In this document: piece after piece, positions 8,784 to 18,568 of the stretch | Layout: every line of letters begins with the position of its first letter | Position numbering within the stretch: position 1 is the first letter of the stretch | DNA from: Seminavis robusta | Lineage: Eukaryota > Bacillariophyta > Bacillariophyceae > Naviculales > Naviculaceae | Direction of reading: 5' to 3' | DNA length: 33,678 nt | Assembly (NCBI GenBank): GCA_903772945.1 | Contig: CAICTM010000925.1 | Coordinates: 8,867-42,544, forward strand | Made by a program: the position numbers and the translations under genes | Notes under the pieces: model-generated | The model's database searches: none | The model's input: only the letters and a program-made list of their open reading frames with translations | What the model was told of the DNA's origin: nothing

Positions 8784-9497
8784 TTCCACGTACTGCGCTT
8801 TTTTCAGTCGAGGAATCCTCTCTTTGACATGCTTGTGGAGTGCCTTGAGGTCTGTTGTCCAGATGAACTCCCAAGCCACATTGCAAACACCATTGCCAAC
8901 TTGGTCCATGTGCACATTCTTCAACACTGCCTTGTACCCATTGAACATTTGCTCACCAATTGGCTTTTGGGGTTGTGGAAAGGCAAAGTCTGCAGCATTG
9001 GGATTGGGAGGTTCTCGTGGCTGTTGTTGATTGTTGTTTTCTGTCTCTCCGGTTTCGCCATTCCCACGGAAGAAGACACCGACAACCTTTTTGTAGTCAT
9101 CGTGGTCAAAGATTGCTCCTTCAGTTCGCCTCTTCTTGTTGCCACCTCTGGATTTCTGCTCGCGAAAGGCTTGATAGAACATAAACCAAAATACTTTTTG
9201 CCATGTCATGTTGTACATAAATTTATCATGCGCATAGACCTTTCTGCAGAAGTCTTCCCACTCTGCAATTTTGGGATTGTAGGCCTTGTCTGTTGCTGTG
9301 GGAACAAGAGCTTTTCTTGTGTCCTTGATGAAAGCAGCCATCCTGGTAGTTGCAATTGCTTCATTGGCATCACGAACTGCCCTGCCGCCAGTAGCAGCGG
9401 CAGCAGCTGTTGGAGGATTAACATTCTGTTGATGGGCGGCGGCAGCAGCACTGGCTGCTGCAGTCAGTTGTGGATGCTGCCTTCTAGAGCGAGGCAT
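8779..9497 (-). pseudogene. Crypton-like tyrosine recombinase, N-terminal part
   Basis: The ATG at 9497 (MPRSRRQHPQLTAAASAA) is the first ATG in the frame; the frame extends upstream to 9569 only through a GTG. An Ala/Gln-rich start is followed by KIAEWEDFCRKVY, YNMTWQKVFWFMFYQAFREQ, HDDYKKVVGVFF, GEQMFNGYKAVLKNV and KKAQYVEK. This fits the N-terminal domain of the diatom recombinase family that has LRGESLYKADVSD downstream. At 8783 the gene runs into the copia LTR; the apparent last 62 or so residues, to 8592, are LTR sequence. Rejoining with 2167 gives QYVEKMDGSFAPY in frame. The part shown has no frameshift, so the host gene may have been intact here before the insertion. Confidence 0.7.
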
Positions 9498-9568
9498 GAT
9501 AGCAGCAAAACTTTGTCTCTCTGCTTTGATGCTCTCGGATTGATGCACCGAAAGGAGGACGATCAGCA

Positions 9569-9580
9569 CTAGCTAGCTAG
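9569..9580. repeat. CTAGCTAGCTAG palindrome upstream of recombinase
   Basis: Two overlapping CTAGCTAG units lie about 70 bp upstream of the recombinase ATG. They belong to the window-wide set of these palindromes in non-coding DNA. Confidence 0.7.
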
Positions 9581-9649
9581 TAGTGGTGCCGTACCACGAA
9601 ACATGACTCATCTAATAGTAGAGAGCCAATTCGGTGGGCTGGCCTGCGA

Positions 9650-9831
9650 TTTTAGCTCAGTCCAAAAAATCTCGCTCAGGTTTTGGGTGCAGCCAGAGCT
9701 GGCAGGTCGGTCCTCTAAATCTATTAGTATCGATCTACTATATCCGTTGAGCAAACTAATGATCTTTATTTCGCGCGGGCTGCGCGAAAAAACCTGCTAA
9801 AACCACGCAGAAATTTAGGACTCAGCTAAAA
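9650..9831. mobile_element. Possible MITE with imperfect terminal inverted repeats
   Basis: TTTTAGCTCAGTCC (9650-9663) is the inverted match, with one mismatch, of GGACTCAGCTAAAA (9818-9831). The similarity continues inward for about 27 bases at roughly three matches in four. The 182-bp interval has no coding frame and includes a GC-rich hairpin (9769-9789). No clear target duplication flanks it. It could instead be a chance inverted repeat or part of the Crypton-like element's 5' region. Confidence 0.35.
9769..9789. repeat. Perfect 8-bp hairpin TTTCGCGC/GCGCGAAA
   Basis: An 8-bp stem with a five-base loop (GGGCT), followed by a run of A. It lies inside the possible MITE. It resembles a bacterial terminator in shape, but that meaning does not carry over to a nuclear genome. 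Confidence 0.6.
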
Positions 9832-10370
9832 TAGGAGGTCGAGAGTTTAGGAGCGACCAAAACAATAGTAGAGATCCTGCAATTGGCCCAGGTGCGTGGG
9901 TTTTGTGAAAGTAGATCAGTAGGTCCTGGAGGAGTTGGGCAGGGTGTGCCCAGGGATTGACGGGCCTTCAGGGCCTGGTATTCCTTTAGAATTTGAAGCG
10001 ACTAGCTTGCCAACAAAACCTTGGAGTGTCTAGACACTATGGTACCTGCTGGGATGGATCAGATGGCACCACCTCTAGACCGTCGCGTGCAAAACCTACC
10101 AAGCCACACCAGATAAGCGCGATAAATCCTGTCTCAATCGCTTGGCTCCTCGTTGATGCCCTTTTTCTCCCGAACCATCTTACCCCCCACCCCTTCCTGC
10201 TCTTTGTGATGGTTGTGCCTCTCCATTCAGTGTTCCCTACCAGTATGCTTTGGATTGCAAACTTTAAATATCGGGCACCATCATGAAACCCAGAATGAAC
10301 TTGGATCAATTGCATTTGTCAGATATATGGTACATCATATCAACAAAGCTATTATTAAGATATCATTACT
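9832..10370. other. Intergenic, no gene seen
   Basis: Between the possible MITE and the CRAL-TRIO-like gene. The frames at 9993-10315 on both strands have no recognisable motif. There is a 14-bp perfect palindrome, AGTGTCTAGACACT, at 10025-10038. Confidence 0.4.
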
Positions 10371-11238
10371 TCAATCCATTTTAAACACAGCTTGCATTGT
10401 GTATCGCCTCCGAACACTCTTTTGCATGAGCTCAATCGTTCGTTCTATTGTAGTTTGTGGATCAGGTGTATTGTAAAATTGGCTCAAGCGACCATCAGGG
10501 AAGATGCAACCCACATGGATTTGGAAGCAATTGACTTGGGCAACACCATGCGACATGAGGAGATCAGCATGCTGGAGAAGAGGCCAGTATGGAAGAAGTT
10601 CATTTTGTCAGCGGTAAAAGGGTACACAGTGAACAATTCTGTGCTGAGTTTCCTGGTAATCTTGAAGTCCAAGTTGGAGGCCATACTGAATCTATCACAC
10701 TCGAACATAAATGTGACCCCAGTTTGAATACTGTGAAAGTCTGGGCCCATGGCATGCAACATGTAGTAATTGCCTGCAGCATGCATTTTCCAACCTTTCT
10801 CTGTTCTCAGTGTCTTCAGATCACAGCGTCTCATATCAATAGCGGCATATCCACCGGTGGAGAGGTTGTAGCGAAAATCAAGGTAGAATTGGGGCATCAA
10901 AAAAACATGGTTGCGCAAAGCCACTAGTGCATCTTCCAGAGTGTTTTGAATATCATATTCCTGCCAAATCCCTGAAGTATGGCTCTATCAACAGCAGCTC
11001 CCACATCGTCTCGTCAATAATGCCACTGGCAGTACTCAAAATCGGAGAGTTTGTCCAGATCAGGGCAGCTCTCAATGGCAGTTTTGATGGCCCGAGCCCA
11101 TTCACGTTCTTGATTTGTCACGACCATGGATGCATCCATCGCAGGAGGCACTGGGCGTTGCTGCTGGTTTTCCTCGTTCCCATCATCTTCTGCTGCTTCA
11201 TTCCCATCATTATCTTGTGCAGCTCCGCACCTCTTCAT
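10371..11238 (-). pseudogene. CRAL-TRIO-like lipid-binding protein, frame-broken
   Basis: The ATG at 11238 starts MKRCGAAQDNDGNEAAEDD, an acidic head, then EWARAIKTAIESCPDLDKL and DFEYCQW. A TGA follows, the frame continues as RDDVGAAVDRAI, then shifts to EYDIQNTLEDALVALRNHVF. Next come FYLDFRYN, MRRCDLKTLRTEKGW, NYYMLHAMGPDFHSIQTG and TFMFECDRFSM. The last shift leads to HVGCIFPDGRLSQFY and ends at 10371. This matches a large diatom family I associate with CRAL-TRIO (Sec14-like) lipid-carrier domains. Both frameshifts are cured by one extra T: at GATTTGG (about 10965) and at AAATCC (about 10530). The in-frame TGA near 11013 is not cured this way. It is either a recent pseudogene or a mis-sequenced gene. 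No introns are needed. Confidence 0.55.
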
Positions 11239-11532
11239 TTGGGCGATCCACCTGGTCTATCTCAGCCTCCGCTACGTTCATCCTTTCTTTCAATCGTCAA
11301 ATGGAACCAACTTTTGAAAAAGAACGGTCAATGAGATCTACTACTAGTAGATATCAGCCCTGAAGGGAATCTCCTTCATACAACTAACTGTGGCAGGTGT
11401 ATGAGGAGGCAACCCCAGGGCCTCCACAACCCGACGCAGCATGGCACGAAACCACCACACGCACTCTCCCACTCCCCTTTTTGCCCTCAACTACCAGCTA
11501 GCAAGCTGAGGGCCTTTTGAACTTTATCTTGT
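11239..11532. other. Upstream flank of CRAL-TRIO-like gene
   Basis: No gene is visible. It holds an interrupted palindrome at 11336-11352 with 8-bp arms (ATCTACTA and TAGTAGAT) around one C. It would contain the promoter of the minus-strand CRAL-TRIO-like gene. Confidence 0.4.
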
Positions 11533-11555
11533 TGTGTGTGTGTGTGTGTGTGTGT
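11533..11555. repeat. (GT)n microsatellite
   Basis: About eleven GT units in a row, immediately left of the minisatellite. Confidence 0.9.
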
Positions 11556-11560
11556 CGCGT

Positions 11561-11722
11561 ACATATGGTGCGGTTTCCCTTCCAAGGTTAAGGCTAGCTA
11601 CGTACATATGGTGCTGTTTCCCTTGCATACATATGGTGCTGTTTCCCTTGCAAGGTTAAGGCTACCGGTAGTGTCGCATACATATGGTGCTGTTTCCCTT
11701 GCAAGGTTAAGGCTACCGGTAG
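11561..11722. repeat. Minisatellite, about 46-50 bp units
   Basis: Four head-to-tail copies share acatatggtgctgtttccc, and three continue with a ttgcaaggttaaggct-like part. The last two end in CTACCGGTAG. The second copy is truncated after the ccctt. It lies about 500 bp upstream of the membrane-protein gene at 12192. Confidence 0.85.
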
Positions 11723-12191
11723 GGGGCAAACCAGAACCAGAACCCTTCCGTTCCTTGGCTTTTAGAAAAATGCAAGTTGAGGGCACTAGCCTCCGGCTGG
11801 CTGTCCTCTTCTTTCAGCAGCAGAACGAACGTAAGACCATGATCAGAATGACCCTTCGCAAGTTCGCAAGGCTTCCAGCTTCCAGCGTCCATTGAATTCT
11901 GTTTTTAAAACTTTCTCCAAGCAGTCTTCCGAATGGTACCTCTAAATCCCTCGTGCCTCTCGCAGCCAATATTAGGCCTTCTGACAGGTCTGCGATGTCA
12001 ACCTGAACTCTACTGTACTATCCGAAGCGAAAGATCCAAAGATCCTCGTTCCATCCGAGATCCCCCCGCACAGCCATGGTATCTTGGCATTGGTCATTCG
12101 AATGAGCTCAAAGTAAAATGATCTCACAACTGCTACACGTATCCTAGAGCTAGAATCAAAAATAGCACAAAAACTTCCCATACATTCCACC
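11723..12191 (+). promoter_or_regulatory. 5' flank of the 12192 gene
   Basis: No conserved coding frame is seen. The 60 bases before the ATG are A/C-rich (agaatcaaaaatagcacaaa and tacattccacc), as in many diatom 5' UTRs. No TATA box or clear initiator was identified. Confidence 0.35.
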
Positions 12192-13751
12192 ATGACAACC
12201 GCACAACCAGGCAGCAGAACCACTCGTCAAAGAGCTGAACGAGCATTCCAGGTCTACAGAGTTTGGTTCTTTGCCACATTTTTTGCTTGGCTGACATTCT
12301 TGGTGTTGTTCCGACAGCGACAAGATATACCCTCTGATTTCTTGCTCGAGACCGCTGCACATTCTGTCGAGAATTCAGCCATTGCAAATGTATCTGCCAG
12401 ATCCCTCCATGTCCCAACCAAAAATCGCACTTCGTCCATCAAGATTGCGACAAATCAGGTTCACTTTTTGAACAGTTCCCGCCTCCATCGTCTTGATGGA
12501 TTTTCTGCCTCGTGGTTGCAATCTCGCGCTGATTTCATGACCATGCCATTTGATCGGGTCCACAGTTGCGAAATGGCTTCCTTTCGAGCCTATGATGGCA
12601 GTCGTCTTCCCAAAATGCGCATGACCTACGATTGGATGGACTGGTCGGTCGAGCACTTGTCCCGATGGTGGAAAATTTTGGAATGGGACCTGCACCAGAA
12701 TGATACGATTGCCTATGATTCGATTTCCAGCAAGCTTCGCAACTACATTTCTTCCGCTGCTGTAACGGCACACAACAATGACAACAATCTGCAAGAAGAA
12801 AGAGTTCTGCAGAACACGCTGGCCGTGATTGCCTTTCAGTCCTACAAGCATGCGACCAACCCACAACTGGGACACAACCTGACAGCACTATCTCTTGCAG
12901 CCACGATGGAGTCACTCCGAAGGGCTGGAATGGGCCGGGTTGTGGTGGGGATTCTCGTAGATGCTGATATTGCGCCCGTCCAAGATGCCTTTCGATTCCT
13001 GAAACAGCAAGTCGACCCTCTGAACCAAGAGGATAACTCGAATGAGAGTAATCTGATCAGCACCATTGGTCAAATGGAGGTGGGCTATGCTTTCAGCTCC
13101 GCTGAATTCATCAAGACAAAGCTATTGAACAAGAACATGCCCAGATCAACCTTGATGACATTGCAGCAAGCCTTGAATTATACTTTGCAAGTACCCAAGG
13201 ATGAATGGACTGTGGAAATGCAAGAAAACGTCACTGCCTGGCTAGGAACTACTCACGATCCATCCTTTTGGCAATATGTGTACCTCACAGAGCCTGATAC
13301 CATCCTAACAACTCGACCGGGATCCTTGCCTGCCATCAAACAAGAAGTGGACAAGGGTGGGGTCATACTCCCACATCGTTGGCAACCCATTCCTCACGAA
13401 TCTGATGTCAAGGGGATGGATCCACAACGAGGCACCTTTTTGTTGCAAGATGAGTTTCCAAATGTCCTGACGGTGCACGAGCAAGACGCCTGCTGCGACG
13501 AAAATGCCGGACCCAACTTCAAACCGGGCTTGCCACCCCACTATCCCCTTTGCCGAGAACGACGGGCAATCTTTTGGTATGCCTGTGGATTTCATGAGAA
13601 GATGCGTCACTTGCCCGACAAACACGAACGATTGTCACACTACCAGCTCATGCGCTTGATGGATGGGACAGGAATTACAACAATCGTTGGTACAGAGCAT
13701 GGTCGAAGGTGTATTCCTCATAAGGGCGCATGCGGCAAACCCAAGATGTAG
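12192..13751 (+). CDS. Type II membrane protein, possible Golgi glycosyltransferase-like
   Basis: A single exon of 519 residues with an ATG in an A/C-rich context. A short basic cytoplasmic head (to about residue 20) precedes one hydrophobic segment (about 22-42, VWFFATFFAWLTFLVLF) without a cleavage site, so a signal anchor is likely. The lumenal part has several N-glycosylation sequons (NVS, NRT, NSS, NDT, NLT, NYT, NVT). The C-terminal half contains FWQYVYLTEPDTIL and KGGVILPHRW, then paired Cys residues (DACCDEN, PLCRERR, GACGKP). A TE-x-D near a hydrophobic strand, followed by a PHR segment, resembles large algal families I would group with glycosyltransferases, but no named family is certain. 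It converges with the ATPase gene at 14367. Other possibilities are a lumenal enzyme of unknown type or a sulfotransferase-like protein. Confidence 0.8.
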   Translation: MTTAQPGSRTTRQRAERAFQVYRVWFFATFFAWLTFLVLFRQRQDIPSDFLLETAAHSVENSAIANVSARSLHVPTKNRTSSIKIATNQVHFLNSSRLHRLDGFSASWLQSRADFMTMPFDRVHSCEMASFRAYDGSRLPKMRMTYDWMDWSVEHLSRWWKILEWDLHQNDTIAYDSISSKLRNYISSAAVTAHNNDNNLQEERVLQNTLAVIAFQSYKHATNPQLGHNLTALSLAATMESLRRAGMGRVVVGILVDADIAPVQDAFRFLKQQVDPLNQEDNSNESNLISTIGQMEVGYAFSSAEFIKTKLLNKNMPRSTLMTLQQALNYTLQVPKDEWTVEMQENVTAWLGTTHDPSFWQYVYLTEPDTILTTRPGSLPAIKQEVDKGGVILPHRWQPIPHESDVKGMDPQRGTFLLQDEFPNVLTVHEQDACCDENAGPNFKPGLPPHYPLCRERRAIFWYACGFHEKMRHLPDKHERLSHYQLMRLMDGTGITTIVGTEHGRRCIPHKGACGKPKM

Positions 13752-14366
13752 GTAGATGGATAAACCTGTCTTTCGTGAATATTGAATATGCCTTTTGTGC
13801 AACGCAATGGTAACTTGGACCGTTCCCCATGCTTCGGATATTCGCAATCGCGGGTGGGGGGAAGCAGCTAGTCCTCCTTGCAGGCGGGAAGCAGCCAGTT
13901 ACTAACACCCACATCCGACCAATCTGTCATCAAGAGCAAAACTTGTGCTAGTCCTTCTTACATGAGCTGGGGTCCAAATTAGGTAGTTTGAGGACAATAC
14001 AAACAGCGGTGTGTGTCTCCGCTGGATTCAATCTCTGGTGGTGACGAAACTGGCTCGAAGGACGCAGTCAAACAGGGCGATGAGTACAAGAAGCAAACCG
14101 AGAACCAAGGCGTGTTCAAAGGTTCATGGGCTCAAAAGAGCAGCCAGTCTCCCTCGGTACAAAACATACGCTTGTACTGTACCGGTATGTTCATGTTGTT
14201 GACAGCATCACCGAACTCCCTTCACCACAAATGCAGCACGAATTATGATAGAAGGAAAGAAGGTTTCCTATAGATGTTTTGCTTAAATCGAATTGTTGGG
14301 TGAAACAGGATTGTATAGCTTCATGGTGCGTGGGCTGTCGTGGGGTCCGTGAGATTCTTTGGCCAT
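13752..14366. other. Convergent intergenic region
   Basis: It lies between the 3' ends of the membrane-protein gene and the ATPase gene, so it should carry both terminators. A plus-strand frame at 14013-14273 (86 codons, ATG start) has no recognisable motif and no conserved composition. I do not call it a gene. A short direct repeat with ggaagcagc occurs at about 13860-13900. Confidence 0.45.
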
Positions 14367-17300
14367 TCAAATGGATTGGATGATTTCACCGTCCGTGGCC
14401 TTTTCGGGGCTCACAGCTGCAACAGGTTCAGCAGTGGACAAGGTGTCATTGGGTGCCGCTTGTTCCAACTTGAGAATTGTCATATCACGCCTCTTGATTC
14501 TTGCTTCCAGCTTGTCCACTCGTTTGAGCAACACAGACATGGGTTCTCCCCCTTGCTCTTGCAGTTGTTCTCGAAGTAGTTTGTTTTGTCTGTAGAGCTC
14601 CTGCACTCTGGCTCCTTGATCAATTCTGGCATCCAGCCGGTGCTTGTAGCTGTTTCGCTCTTCCTTCACGCGGTTTAACTCCTCCCGTAAGGTTGAATCA
14701 TCATCGGGTTGATAACCGGGGGGTGGTGGCTTTCCCTGGTATCGTTCAAGCTTTGCCTGTAGTTTCGCAACCAAATCCTTCCCTTCTTGCAACGCACGTT
14801 CAGCTTTGATACTCCTCAGTTGTTCTTGCTTCAATAGAATGTCTGACTCGAGCAACTTCTGCTCCAAAATGGATGTATCAGGATTCGCGGCGGCAACCGG
14901 TTCCGCTTCATTGTCGCTGTCGTCGTCAGCCACATCAGTCACGGATTTCTTGCGACGAGTTGCTGCCTTGCGGGTGGCCTTTCTCTTCCTCGTGCTTTTG
15001 CGAACGGGTACGGTGTATTCGATCAGGTCTTCAGAATCCTCACCTTGGTCACTAACGGGATCGGTGTATTGAATAGGGGTGGAACGTGAGCGCCTTTGTC
15101 GCTTCCCAGCAACCTCGGTGCTGTCCACGTTGTCGTCGTCATTCTTGTTATTATTGCTCTTGCTCTTGGCCTCTGCAGCAGACGCTTTCGTTGGCTTGGG
15201 CTCTATGGAAATGGTGTACTTGCGCTTTCTGGGTCCTTGCTTTTTCGGCCGGGGGATGCTGCCCAGTCGTTCCGCCTTGGCATTGGTCTTTACTTCTTCA
15301 ATCCGTGCAGGTGTAATCTCGTACAAAGTGTCACTTCCCTTTTTGATATTGAAGCCACTAACACGAGGGACCCGTCGAATGACCAACTTTTTAAATTTGT
15401 TGAGGTCTTTTCTCCACCTGACGTTTTCGTAGCGATTAAAGTCACTGCGGGTGCCAGCGGGAGCAGGAGCAGGGTGCATGAGGGAAAGCATCAGGTACAA
15501 CCAACAAGGTAAGAAAAGGGATGTGACGCGGCAAAACTAACTGTGACAAATCAGGAACATGAATCAACTTACGCGTTGGCCATTTCTTCTGCCACTTTCT
15601 TTTGCTTTCTCTTTCTAGCAGCAGCTTTCTCCTTGTTGTTGTCCTCCTCATCGTCATCATCATCGTCACCGTGTTCTTGTTCCAGGCATTGTTCCAGGTC
15701 TTCAAGCTGATCGACCGCAAACGACCGAATCACTCTTTTCAACATGAGTTTCGCTCTGCCACCAGTCGACTTGGTATCAAACTTTTTGAAATTTTCCTTC
15801 CAAAAGCATTGCGCCACAGCACCCGCCCATGCCAGCAGATTGGTCCTGTGGACATCGCCACCTCTATTTTCCGACCAGGCAATCCCATCTTTGGTAGGTT
15901 GGAGCGGTAGATTGGCGGTATAATCATCAATAATGATCGTCAATCCTTGCATATAATCCGACCCACTGGCGCAAAGATTCAACAATAGACGCGCATCATC
16001 ATCAATCTTGATGAGACGTCCCGCTTGTCGACTATAAATGTACATCATGCTGAGAGATGCAGAAAAAAAGCGACATGCGAGTGAGCCGCCACTACAAACA
16101 AGTACGTCGTGATGCACAACTATTTATTCCCTTCTGTTCACTTCTTACCAGGGTGAAACGCTTCCATTGTGGACATCCCAATCCACCCGTTGGGCATCAA
16201 ATCCGCAGTAAATGTTGAGTGGATAGCCCTCTCGAATCCAATCCGAACTAGCCTGGTAGTCATCCAAATTGTTTTCTTTGGGAACATGAATTGGAAAGTG
16301 CGTCAATTCCACCAATCGATGCTGCCAAAACGAAAAGTGGATGCGTTCTCCATCAATCCGAAAATCAAAGGTCGACGGGATATTAATGTAATATTCGGGG
16401 AGCATGGCTTGAATTTCGTCCAAGAATGCCTTGGCCGAGATAATGTCACTCGCTTCCGGGTTGTCCACATCAATGATTTCAATCTCGCCGAGGTGATGCA
16501 AATGACACAGTAAGAGCTGAAAGACGTGATCTTCGTGCTGCCAATCGTCACTCCACGACATGATTTGAATGCGCTGGGCCAACAGGGTAATGCCCTTGTG
16601 AAGTTCACCTTCTCCCAACGATTGTGCCAACACGTCCCCCATGCGAGGTTGAATATCAATCATGTCATTAATGTGTTGGTAGATTTGTCCGTCCTGATCT
16701 TCATTGTTGTCGGCTTGTTGTTGCTCCAACTCGAACGTAAACGAGGGCAAATACACTCCCCTGACTGACTGTAGAGATTTGGCAATGACACCCACTTGAA
16801 TCGTTGTATGGTTGCGTGTCAATACAAAGGACGTATCCGAGAGCGTCGCACAGCCGTGTTTGAGGCCTAGAATAGGAGCAGAGAATAAAGAGGAAATGTG
16901 TGAGTCCACCCTTTCTTCTTCTAACCCTGAAAATGAGTTCAAATGTGCTTACCGACTCCATTTTCCCCAATCACAGTTTTGCGTGACGACGATCCTTCTT
17001 CCGTGCTCTTATTGTCGTCTTCTTCTTGCTCGTCTTCCTGCTCAGCATTCTTGGTGGATTTGTAGACGGTCAAAGCTTCTTCGAGACTCTTGATTTCGAA
17101 TTTGCTATTGTTCATAATGGTAATACCCGTGCAGGTAGCTGGAACTTGTGTGTCTTGCTGTTGCTGTTGTTCCTCTGTCAAAAGACAGTCCATGACGACC
17201 CGTCCTTGAAAATCGGCATGCAGAGCGGCATCAAAGGAATTGTCCAAAAGATCCAAGAGAGCGGCAGAAGGTTTCTCAAAGACACGAGTCCAAGCGCGCC

Positions 17301-17469
17301 ACATGCCCTGTCCATCCACGGCAGTCGTCGGCAACGGTGCTACCGGTTGTGGCATGGACGGTACTGCCACGGCAGCAGCTGTATCATCCGCGGCGGTCGA
17401 CTGCGACGGAACATGGTCGGGACGCAAGATCGTCTCATTGTGATTACTGTCCATGGTTGGATCCTCCAT
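14367..17469 (-). CDS. MORC-like GHKL ATPase, four exons
   Basis: Exons on the minus strand: 17469-16953, 16866-16149, 16049-15573 and 15444-14367. Introns are 86, 99 and 128 bp, all GT-AG, and all phases close to give 929 residues. The ATG at 17469 is the first ATG; the frame reaches 17487 only through a GTG. Bergerat ATP-fold motifs: LLDLLDNSFDAAL (about residues 71-83), then GENGVG spliced to LKHG. The usual DxGxG motif is replaced by NNSKFE. RVYDLP-type S5 features follow, including MMYIYSRQAGRLI. The C-terminal third has basic stretches (RKSTRKRKATRKAATRRKK, probable nuclear signals), an acidic Ser/Asp-rich linker, and a coiled coil (about 700-900, from LEQKLLES to LEARIKRR). MORC proteins compact chromatin and silence transposons. 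A role here is inferred from the fold only. No CW zinc finger is visible. Confidence 0.8.
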
Positions 17470-18568
17470 TTTCCTTTCTTTCTTCACACAATTCTATCGG
17501 TAACAGACAAAACTACAATGGACTTGATGATTCTCATTCACTAATAATGATCAGGTGCACCACCATCAACACATCAACAGCAGTCCATGGATGCCGCAGC
17601 GTACTCGAAGTGAGAGGATGTTGTGAGAGGACGTTGGCGATGGTGGGTGCTCTTCCAAGCTTCTACAAAACCAACCCTGCTGAGCTGATAAGCATGCACC
17701 TTTGTTTTCCAGAAGATACTCCCAGAACCGCTCATGTTTACCTTGTATATAAGATTCTATCTATCTGCCCAACGATACGAGCTGTAAAGACAGCAAAATG
17801 TAGCGGCAGCATGAGCTATACAGTACGGCAGAATGGAGGGGCTCTTGATCTCTTCCACTAGTCTTGTGCCATGTGATCTTCTCATCAGCCCTACTCTCTT
17901 GCCATCTTTTCCTTCTTGGGTTTGCCGTTGGTACGCTCATTCGGTTGTTCCGCTCACGCTCTTGCATCCTTCTCTGGAACCTGTCCTCCCAAAAGTCCAC
18001 CCCCATGAAGTATGTACTCTATGTTTTTAAAAGATTGCCAAGGCAAAGGCCCTCACAATTTTGAAATAGTAGGAACCTTTTGGCTCTAGCTAGCTACGAT
18101 AGTGCCACTGGCTAAGCTGCAATCTTCTTCCGAACTTTGCACCTGCTCACTCCTCAAAAGAGTTGAGAGATTGCACAGGGGGAAATGGCTTATAGGAAAG
18201 GGAGTACTCTAAAGATCCAAATTCGGGCTGGCTAACGTAAGACGAAACGCTTCCACACCATTGCATGGCACAGTGGAAATACAGCGTACGGCTCTGCCAC
18301 CAACTATGACATTGATGTAAAGTCTAGCTAGATACGTTCGCCAAGTCCTTGCCTACTCAACGGGTTTCTTATATCTCTTCAAACTATAATATGTATGTAT
18401 GTATGTATGTATGTATATGGTGTCCGTCAACCGGGCTAGCTCACATGAACCTCTTCAAATGAGCTCGCCGCGACCTACCTGGTCTTGCATAGAGTCCTGG
18501 TTTGTCAGAAAGATTCTTCATCCCAATTGCACCGATTTCTTCTTTGCCCCAAGGGTGCCGATCTCTAG
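17470..18568. other. Intergenic between ATPase and 871-residue gene
   Basis: About 1.1 kb. The part next to 17469 would hold the ATPase promoter. There are short frames on both strands around 17600-18060 without motifs. An (ATGT)n microsatellite sits at 18391-18415, and CTAGCTAG palindromes at 18086 and 18324. No RNA gene was recognised. Confidence 0.45.
18391..18415. repeat. (ATGT)n microsatellite
   Basis: About six ATGT units, in the intergenic DNA downstream of the 871-residue gene. Confidence 0.9.

Noticed and set aside
8592..9569. A 325-residue protein as one gene
   Set aside because: It starts at a GTG, and the last 62 or so residues are encoded by the copia LTR. The real start is the ATG at 9497, and the gene part ends at 8779.
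8829..9572. Plus-strand frame of 247 codons
   Set aside because: Antisense shadow of the recombinase N-terminal part; rich in Cys and Ser as expected of a shadow.
12375..12915. Minus-strand frames inside the membrane-protein gene
   Set aside because: Shadows of the well-supported plus-strand gene with no domain of their own.
14013..14273. 86-codon plus-strand frame between convergent genes
   Set aside because: It has an ATG but no recognisable motif and lies in the 3' flanks of both neighbours; not enough to call a gene.
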